26,450 nt of DNA. Origin: a virus. The position numbers and the translations under genes were made by a program. The notes below the pieces were generated by a model, which saw nothing but the letters and a program-made list of their open reading frames with translations, was not told where the DNA came from and made no database searches. The stretch is from positions 1 through 26,450 of the IMG/VR virus record IMGVR_UViG_3300024346_000438, one strand, 5' to 3'. Shown in pieces: positions 17,801 to 24,700 of this stretch (its first letter is position 1; each line of letters starts with the position of its first letter).

Positions 17801-19874
17801 TACCGGTAACAATATAGTTGTAACAGGTGACGGTGTCACGCAATTGTGGTATCTTGCTGAGCAGTGGAACGAGCAAAACTCAACTAACCGTGTCAAGGTG
17901 ATACGTGGAGCAGAAGAAGTGATACAGCAAAACAAAACATTACAACTAACTGGTGGCCATCAAACACAATCTTTCAATTTCCGAGCAGGGTCGATACAAG
18001 AAGCTTACACCAATTATGTGAACAGAGGTTTTGACTATTATGATTATGACATTGGCTTCAGTCGTCACGGCCAACCACAAGATGTGGAAATTGTCCGTGG
18101 ACCAGTGGTTGATGCAGCTGATTTTCTCACCGGTGTGTGTGCGGAAGAAGATGCTGAATTTGAGTATGAAACTGATCGAACCATCGCGTTGTATGATGAT
18201 CTGTTACCAGTTGCAGAGACACAATATGCCGAATATACAGCGCAAGACGCTGGTGTGGAGGAGTTGACACTATATGAACAAAACATGTCTGCTATTGGTG
18301 ATACTATTTTCAGATCATACAATAGTGGCAAGATTGAATATTTGTCAGAGACTGTGGATCGCTTGATTGCTGGTTTCAGTTTGTTTGAGGGTAGCGATTT
18401 TGACCAATTTAGAGAAGAATTCACGCAAGGTAAGGTGAGATCCTCTCAAGTTTTTGTGGATGTGTTGTACGTTGAAACGGAATCTTTTGTGTTTGTAATG
18501 AAATTGAACTTCAATACACAAACAACAGAGTTTGACGCCTCAACCGCTCCGGTGGTCATCCTGAGAAGCTTTGATGAAAAACACCCTGACCTGGGTTTGA
18601 CTATTCAACCGTATTACAATAGCAAACAACACACATTGATGGTTGGGTTCATTAGAAGTTTTGAACAAGACAACAATGTGTATGCATCACCACGACTTTT
18701 CAATATCAATCTGAACACCATGCATTTCTATCAATTGTTTCCAAACAATGATTATCCAGAAAGCGCTGCAGATTACATCCTCACCGACCAACTGGAAGGA
18801 TACACATATAGAAGTGTGGACAGACCTATATTGTCATACAATGACACAATCGACATGTACACAATGACATTCTCTTGTGTGTTAGAGAAAATAACACATG
18901 ATGAAAATAATGTTGTGACATCACACATGATAACACATGGTGTGTGCATTTCTGATTTTGAATTCAGAGCTTACAACTTACGCTTGACAGACGTGTACAT
19001 GCACCACACCAACCCGGTGAAAAAGTTTGAAAGACCCACACCAGCTTGGGTGCCACGTACATACGAGAAAACAATAAGATTGTGGCCAGACGATGAACTG
19101 ATCCCGGTGGACGACCACACAAGCTACGCGTTCTCATTATCTTCAATGGAATCCACAGCGTTGAGTTCTTATGAATTTGATCTAGAGATAGACACCAAAA
19201 CCATTCCTACAAGTTCAGGTGCTGGTTACAGAGTGAATCGAATGTTGTTTGATCCAGGTGATGGTTCTGATATCGAGGTGGTGGATCGGGTGATCGCATC
19301 CGGATTAGAAGCGCTGGATTTTGATGTGTCAGAACTACCGGATCAGAGTGATTTGTACGATCCCAGAAGATTGGGATTCAAACACAAGTATAGATTCAGT
19401 GATTTCACCAGCAGTGTAACAACAGCCACTGTGACTGCGGTGTTCAGCAATTTCAAAAACATCGTTTACAATATCAACATCGAGACAGCCCCATTCACAA
19501 TCGAATCCGGGTTTGAGGATGTCAAGTTGCTGGACTCTCGAGTGTATATGACCGATGACAGCAAGTGCAAACAACTGTTGCTTCTCGAGACACAGAATCC
19601 ACGATATGTTTCTCAAGTTGTGTTAGATAGAGACAAATACACTAATGCTAATGTTATGGGATATGTAAATGGTGAAAGATATGCTGGGCCGTGGCATGCT
19701 ATGTCCAATGGTGTGCTGATGACTGGGGCTGAACACACACCTGGTTCACAAGTGATCAGTTTGACCAGAGACGAGTCTCTCAACGCCACCACTGCAGTGG
19801 TTAATGAGATACCCACATTGTTCAATAACACCGACCCCACATACACAGGTGTTATAAATAATGCTGGTTATTGA
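14817..19874 (+). CDS. second giant virion protein with internal repeats and a PKD-like domain (1685 aa)
   Basis: I do not recognise this as a named T4 protein. Its place between a giant baseplate protein and the portal, and its make-up, suggest a large baseplate or tail-surface component. Residues about 40-150 are charged and helix-rich. Two related segments, 762-822 and 988-1048, share the plan G-N-x-I-x-TGDGV, then L...YN or WN..N, then V-K-V or V-K-I, ending in LTG. Near 1200-1400 there are propeller-like strands. A PKD-like fold near 1465-1550 has FDPGDGSD (1478-1485) and HKYRF (1523-1527). I chose the ATG at 14817; a TTG at 14811 is in frame but lies right after the promoter core. Paralogy to the upstream giant protein is limited to the shared PKD-like domain. 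Confidence 0.72.
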   Translation: MAIDLDTTRFFMPVNSVVDSKIDIKNADDNVVPFTYTDWLDRSNLSTSKTREDYSQQYNAYLRKWREVFDDANRSQKQHVIQKYKTALKNIAVNFTTDEQKRFLSTLDYKNPRHVESAIALFAQKLKEISVYYATERQNTKQQRTDAGNTGTTEQFERFVKNVVPRLARQREIVTGDLRNDKLVVDSDDSRVVVKVVELYDIGESNPKTGAIEYDANLYLDYEQAVRQLLVECTPILNLTADGSVSLTASNVSIDDQSVSLLDYSNFEDYIKDESGLNIKNIQEYIPKLLGSDIMYLSAGETYQLIEATHPWRNMFNRYLPAINNTKETVYRTKAQIGDLYIPSNLGIMTFFSHNPVLTVTDADYTGKLPDPSKFGPSPYTGSNDIPISLQGDVTWLKADVSNDKLAGDIVVPKHTPKFYAYRSDEETKNYARYGVSRWQDPTGFFDGDGNRNWANPDVFPPRAHNIYDIDSRQETLMVNDKTATEWSTDIHGNEYVTIKQIKSTRAPLEFGFGEGEDDAEPEVRCITIDGGDTLEKQLEWFEAGDEPYNIYDGGRHPGIDPKIEQAPRLLPFPDLRVNKKYRNEDGTFREALEPTNAFYYGPNADGSQMLLQSITYKGFTPTPFYDYQAYCGLFTDEACGVTDPSALDCNVFDGYAFGTYSDGVSSSGDDNLYMSLDRGIVDLLAGENVAVDGKTATVTRDHDMPARYTESYDNTTTISASAYVTMVVYDHQPSDAVKSSFNSTSVPLVGSGDPVGTVSMQSVSAGRGNEITITGDGVRKLDQLVSIYNSNNTVKIDTESVVGGDLYIKEDVEMKLTGSKDIIVTSDCELTLYDTALDHVKFIADVSSADDQITRNSSTQYTFGVLGVNDPEKMTQVLTNVINTANSNGDLQIMASRYMVDGYIDGLRLMQKSPGPGGNTPLMGSMLTGSQRFLRTIDIIETVEYTRDQFGYLTGPINKTTFSAAASGDSFVNGSSTNITTTQHIELLAETPGPTGNNIVVTGDGVTQLWYLAEQWNEQNSTNRVKVIRGAEEVIQQNKTLQLTGGHQTQSFNFRAGSIQEAYTNYVNRGFDYYDYDIGFSRHGQPQDVEIVRGPVVDAADFLTGVCAEEDAEFEYETDRTIALYDDLLPVAETQYAEYTAQDAGVEELTLYEQNMSAIGDTIFRSYNSGKIEYLSETVDRLIAGFSLFEGSDFDQFREEFTQGKVRSSQVFVDVLYVETESFVFVMKLNFNTQTTEFDASTAPVVILRSFDEKHPDLGLTIQPYYNSKQHTLMVGFIRSFEQDNNVYASPRLFNINLNTMHFYQLFPNNDYPESAADYILTDQLEGYTYRSVDRPILSYNDTIDMYTMTFSCVLEKITHDENNVVTSHMITHGVCISDFEFRAYNLRLTDVYMHHTNPVKKFERPTPAWVPRTYEKTIRLWPDDELIPVDDHTSYAFSLSSMESTALSSYEFDLEIDTKTIPTSSGAGYRVNRMLFDPGDGSDIEVVDRVIASGLEALDFDVSELPDQSDLYDPRRLGFKHKYRFSDFTSSVTTATVTAVFSNFKNIVYNINIETAPFTIESGFEDVKLLDSRVYMTDDSKCKQLLLLETQNPRYVSQVVLDRDKYTNANVMGYVNGERYAGPWHAMSNGVLMTGAEHTPGSQVISLTRDESLNATTAVVNEIPTLFNNTDPTYTGVINNAGY
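17100..17961 (+). repeat. two degenerate ~60-residue repeats in the second giant protein
   Basis: Copy 1 is encoded at about 17100-17281 and copy 2 at about 17778-17961. Both contain TGDGV, a helix with L...YN or L...WN, and an ending LTG followed by a new strand. They are similar at protein level but diverged in DNA, so an old duplication. Confidence 0.6.
19853..19860 (+). promoter_or_regulatory. perfect T4-type late promoter TATAAATA upstream of portal
   Basis: TATAAATA exactly, inside the last codons of the upstream gene and 43 bases before the portal ATG. A start from here would give a leader of about 38 bases, unlike the closer copy at 19892. It may be a second start or chance. Confidence 0.4.
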
Positions 19875-19891
19875 TAATAATGTATGTTATA

Positions 19892-19898
19892 ATAAATA
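19892..19898 (+). promoter_or_regulatory. late-promoter-like ATAAATA for the portal gene
   Basis: TTATAATAAATAATTAA followed by ATG at 19904. The core ends five bases before the ATG, predicting a start at the ATG itself. The 16-mer TTATAATAAATAATTA also occurs before the 182-residue minus-strand gene. Confidence 0.6.
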
Positions 19899-19903
19899 AT
19901 TAA

Positions 19904-21679
19904 ATGGCACAACATCAACAAAATCATGGTTCTCGTTCTACTTTTGGTAGAAACTTCATGCAATATGTAGCATCAAAGTTACCTTATAATCAGAGCTACA
20001 TAATGGATAATGTGCAAGAATTGAACCCCAAGTTCAAGCATTTTTACGACACTGGTACCAAAAAAGATGTGGCTCTCGCACAGCACAGTATATCACAACA
20101 AGTGGTGAGCTGGGACCAGGGTGTAGGAGCAGTGGCGATTGACAAGAACTATCATCAGTTCATGTATGCCAATGTGGATCTAGACAAAGAGAAGCGATTG
20201 AAGGATTATCGTGTGATGGCCGCATATGCAGAGGTGGGTGATGCATTGGATGAGATATGTGATGATGTGATCAACATAAACGAGGACACTGGCAATGCTG
20301 TGAATGTGACGTTCAAAGATTCAGACTTGTCAGAATCTGCAAAAACTGAACTAACCAAGGAATTCAACAACATTGTCAAGTATTTTGATTTTGAGAACAA
20401 GGGATGGGAATATTTCCGGGCCATGATGGTCGATTCAGAGGTGTACTTCGAGCATATAATACATGAAGATCATCCGGAACGTGGTATTTTAGGTGTGTTG
20501 CTGGTACCCACAGAGTTGGTTGATCCAATATATGACAATGTACAAAACACATTGATCAAAGGCTATTTATTCCGGCAACCCATACTCAACCCCAAAACAC
20601 AACAAGTTGAGAAATACGAGTATATCCCAATGGAGAAGAGCCAGATAACCTATGTGCACAGTGGTATATGGAATGAGGATAAAACCATGAGATTACCGTT
20701 CATTGAGAATGCTAGACGTGCATATAGACAATTGACAATGATTGAAGATAGCATCGTGGTGTATCGACTGGTCAGAGCCCCGGAAAAACTTGTGTTCAAT
20801 GTGGATGTGGGCAACATGCCACCACCAAAAGCGGAAGCATATCTTAAAAAGTTGATGCACAACTACTGGAATCGAAAGACTTTCGACAACAATCAATCCG
20901 GGCAAGTTAACGCATTCAATCCGCAGAGCATGCTGGATAGTTTTTGGTTTGCAAAGCGTGCTGGTAACAACGGCACTGAAGTCACACAGTTAGCAGGCGG
21001 TCAAAACCTGGGAGAGTTGACAGATTTGATGTATTTTGTCAAAAAGCTATACAAAGCACTCAAAGTGCCGAGTAACAGACTAGAAGCAGAAGCTAGCTAC
21101 AGTGATGGTACAGAAATACTGCGTGAGGAATTGAAATTTGCCAAATTCATCATGAGACAACATCAACGTTTCGCAGATGGTATCAAGAGCATGTTCATAA
21201 CACAATTGAAAATGAAGAATTTGTGGAAAGAGTACGGTTTGAAGGAGGATCACATACAAGTGAAGTTCAATCCACCAAGCAGTTTCTATGCATTGAGAGA
21301 GCAACAGATATTTGAGATAAAAAGCGGTAATTTCCAAAACATGAGTGGTAACGACCTGGTGTCCAACACATATTGTCAGAAAAAATATCTGGACTGGACG
21401 GATCAAGATGTGGTAGCTAATCGTGGTTTCCTCAAGAAAGACAAAGAATTGCAATGGGAGCTAGCTCAAATCGAGGCTAGTGGCCCTAACTGGAGAGAAG
21501 CACTACAATCCGGTGAGAGTGAAGGTGATGACATGGGTGGTGTGGGTGGATTAGGTGGAGGTTCAGCATTACCCGCAGGAGACACGGGAGCTCCACCTGA
21601 CTTTGGTCCTCCACCAGATGCTGCTACAGATGATACAGCCCCGGAACCAGATGCCCCGGCTCCTCCAGAGTTAGACTAG
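19904..21679 (+). CDS. gp20: gp20-like portal protein
   Basis: The product of 591 residues is the T4 gp20-type portal, the dodecamer at the unique capsid vertex through which DNA enters and to which the neck attaches. It carries the strongly conserved portal core: ALDEICDDVININ near 111-123, a clip/wing region, then RLVRAPEKLVFNVDVGNMPP (about 288-307), KAEAYLKKLMHNYWNRKTFD, a TEVTQLAGGQNLGELTDLMY segment, and ALKVPSNRLEAEAS before the stem and crown helices. T4 gp20 is 524 residues; the extra length is a C-terminal tail (about 535-591) of Gly, then Pro, Ala and Asp (GGVGGLGGG, PAPPELD). Start fixed by a late-type promoter five bases upstream. Confidence 0.95.
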   Translation: MAQHQQNHGSRSTFGRNFMQYVASKLPYNQSYIMDNVQELNPKFKHFYDTGTKKDVALAQHSISQQVVSWDQGVGAVAIDKNYHQFMYANVDLDKEKRLKDYRVMAAYAEVGDALDEICDDVININEDTGNAVNVTFKDSDLSESAKTELTKEFNNIVKYFDFENKGWEYFRAMMVDSEVYFEHIIHEDHPERGILGVLLVPTELVDPIYDNVQNTLIKGYLFRQPILNPKTQQVEKYEYIPMEKSQITYVHSGIWNEDKTMRLPFIENARRAYRQLTMIEDSIVVYRLVRAPEKLVFNVDVGNMPPPKAEAYLKKLMHNYWNRKTFDNNQSGQVNAFNPQSMLDSFWFAKRAGNNGTEVTQLAGGQNLGELTDLMYFVKKLYKALKVPSNRLEAEASYSDGTEILREELKFAKFIMRQHQRFADGIKSMFITQLKMKNLWKEYGLKEDHIQVKFNPPSSFYALREQQIFEIKSGNFQNMSGNDLVSNTYCQKKYLDWTDQDVVANRGFLKKDKELQWELAQIEASGPNWREALQSGESEGDDMGGVGGLGGGSALPAGDTGAPPDFGPPPDAATDDTAPEPDAPAPPELD

Positions 21680-21706
21680 AATACAGTAGTTTTACCCGGT
21701 GTTGAC

Positions 21707-21713
21707 ATAAATA
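21707..21713 (+). promoter_or_regulatory. late-promoter-like ATAAATA for the fibre gene
   Basis: GACATAAATAATTAAGAC followed by ATG at 21722. The core ends eight bases before the start codon, predicting about a three-base leader. Same ATAAATAATTA 11-mer as at three other genes. Confidence 0.6.
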
Positions 21714-21721
21714 ATTAAGAC

Positions 21722-24700
21722 ATGTCACATCAATATCAGCCAACTAGTTATTATGATTGGCCCAACAGAACTCATGGGCTATTTTTACAGGATGGTGTGT
21801 ATAAATATGTCCACTATGATTATTATGGTGGAGATGAATTGCACACCCAAAATGTTGTTTTCCGTAACTCACAATATGTTACGCATGACAACACACACGT
21901 TAGATTTTTAAACAAATCTGATTTGCACCTGTATGACACTACAGATATCAAGATACATGACAGTGGTACATTCACGATGTACACGAGTGCCTCACCGTCT
22001 GCACGTAAATTTGTTGTTGATGAGATTGGTCGTGTGGGTATCGGGCTAGATCATGATAACGAGCATAAAAATAGAGGTGAACAGCCTAGCTTTGATCTTG
22101 ATGTTAGAGGTCAGGTGGGTGTTGAGGATTACATCTATCACAATGATGATGTCGATACATACATGTTGTTTGGATCCGACCTCACTGGGCATTATGTGAA
22201 CACAACTGGTGATATACACGATTTGTATCCGGATGATCAGGACGAGATCAATTTCAGAGTTGGTGGTATAGACATACTACAAATGCAAACGCGAGATGTA
22301 GCACATTTAGAAAGTGGCACACAACCCACAGGTGCTCAGGATCACATGACCATAAACAAATATCAATCTGACGTTGATGTGGTGATTCGTACTGTGGATG
22401 AACCAAACATGGTGTTTGTGGATGGACTCAACAACCGAGTGAGTATTGGTGATAGTGAAGATGCTCCTCAAGCCACACTAGAAGTAAAAAACCACCCGGA
22501 TGCTGGTGCATTTGATGTACCATTGGTACAATTAAACAACAAGGACACAGACAAACAATTGTTGGACATTAACGCTGACAACATCGATGCTGATGTGATC
22601 AGCGTGAGCGCTGACATGCTGGTGAGCGCTGATGTGATCACATTGACCGCGGACAGCATGACCACCGGGGATGTTCTTAACGCCACAGCAGACAGTCTCA
22701 CCACCGGTAGCTTGATACACATGACCCACACTGGTAGTGACAAATCAGAAGTATCGTTGGTACATTTTGAAAGCACTGGTGACCGTGGAGATGATACCAA
22801 TCAGACTGTGTTGCTGGATTTAAATTTTGACACAACTTCCGGCACAGGGGCTCGTGCGTTGAGAATCGATAGTGAACAAACAACAGGTACTGTTGTTGAG
22901 GTAGACACTACAAAACTCACATCTGGAAAAGGTTTACATATACACACTGACGATAGAACCACAGGTGAATTGTTACATCTCCACGACGTGAGCACTGCTG
23001 ATAGCGCTGGAGCGCTTGTGAAGATTGAACAAGACGGCGACCGCGCAGGATCCGCTGCTAGTGTTGGTATAGATGTCAACTTTGACACAACTGCCAATCC
23101 AAACGCCAGAACGTTGAGAATTGATTCAGAACAGACTGACGGGACTGTTATAGAAGTTGACGCAACCGAGATCACATCCGGTAGAGTGTTGGCAATAGAT
23201 GCTGACAAATTAACCACAGGTAAGGGTATCGAGCTGTTGATGGACACACGTACAACCGGCACCGGGTTGCACATACATGATGACAGCACGGCTGATAGCG
23301 CGGGTGCACTTGTGAAGATTGAACAAGACGGTGATCGCTCCGGATCCGCTGCTAGTGTTGGTATAGATGTCAACTTTGACACAACTACTAATCCAAACGC
23401 CAGAACGTTGAGAATTGATTCAGAACAGACTGACGGTATCGTTGTTGAGGTAGACACTACAAAACTCACATCTGGAAAAGGTTTACACATACACACTGAC
23501 GATAGAACCACAGGTGAATTGTTACATCTCCATGATGACAGCACGGCTGATAGCGCTGGAGCGCTTGTGAAGATTGAACAAAACGGCGACCGCTCCGGAG
23601 CAGCTGCAAGTATTGGTATAGATGTCAACTTTGACACAACTACTAATCCAAACGCCAGAACGTTGAGAATTGATTCAGAACAGACTGACGGTATCGTTGT
23701 GGAGCTGGACGCGAGGAGAATAACGAGTGGCACCGGTGTTTCATTGAGTGCTACAGATTTGAGCACAGGTATTGGTATGGACATGCTGTTTGACAATCGT
23801 ACCACTGGTACCGGTCTGCACATACAAGACACACATGATAGTGACCATGCTGGAGCACTTGTGAAGATTGAACAAGACGGTGATCGCTCCGGATCCGGTG
23901 CTAGTGTTGGTATAGATGTCAACTTTGACACAACTGCCAACGCAAACGCGCGTGCGTTGAGAATTGATTCAGAACAAACAACAGGTACTGTTGTTGAGGT
24001 AGACACTACAAAACTCACATCTGGAAAAGGTTTACACATACACACTGACGATAGAACCACAGGTGAATTGTTACATCTCCATGATGACAGCACGGCTGAT
24101 AACGCCGGTGCACTTGTGAAAATTGAACAAGCCGGTGACCGCTCCGGAGAAGCTGCAAGTATTGGGGTGGATATCAATTTCGATACAACTGCCAACGCAA
24201 ACGCCCGAGCATTAAGAATCGATTCAGAACAAACAACCGGTAAAGTGGTGCAGATTGATGCTGATGAGATCACCTCTGGTGAGGTGATTAGAGTGGATGC
24301 TGACAAGATAACCACTGGGAGCATATTGCATCTAGAGAGTAATTCTAACAGTACCGGTACACGATCGTTGTTTAAATTGAACAACGATAACACAGCTGCA
24401 ACCAAAACGACGCTGGCACATGTACGTAATGATGCGATTGCTGATGGTATAGAGACTGTATTGATTGAATCTACCGCCAAAGACCCGAATCCTGTGCTGG
24501 AGCTGAGAAACAGCAATGCTGGTGTGGACGACAACACAACACACAAAGGATTTCCCGCAACATTGAATTTCAATCGATCCAGCAACACCACTGCAGACGA
24601 CATGGGACTGGGCTTGATTACGTTCCAAGGTAAAAACTCCGAGGATGAGGAGATAACATATGCTGACATGCTGGTGAGAGCAACTGACCAGGCAGACACA

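Noticed and set aside
21702-21707. TTGACA, a possible sigma70 -35 box before the fibre gene
   Set aside because: There is no -10 element at 16-18 bases downstream, and that position is already within the coding sequence.
21800-21807. Perfect TATAAATA inside the fibre gene
   Set aside because: It encodes ordinary codons (Val-Tyr-Lys-Tyr context), has no gene start just downstream in a useful frame, and a true promoter for the fibre already lies at 21707.
22902-24300. CRISPR-like array
   Set aside because: Repeats are long, in frame and directly adjacent without unique spacers of constant size; they encode protein repeats.
22801-24699. A 632-codon open frame on the minus strand, opposite the fibre repeats
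   Set aside because: It is the shadow of the repeat: in-frame repeat units keep the antisense frame open in every copy. It lacks a promoter or overlap context, and its product is a Ser/Val/Pro-rich copy of the repeat with no plausible fold. The plus frame runs through the whole region.
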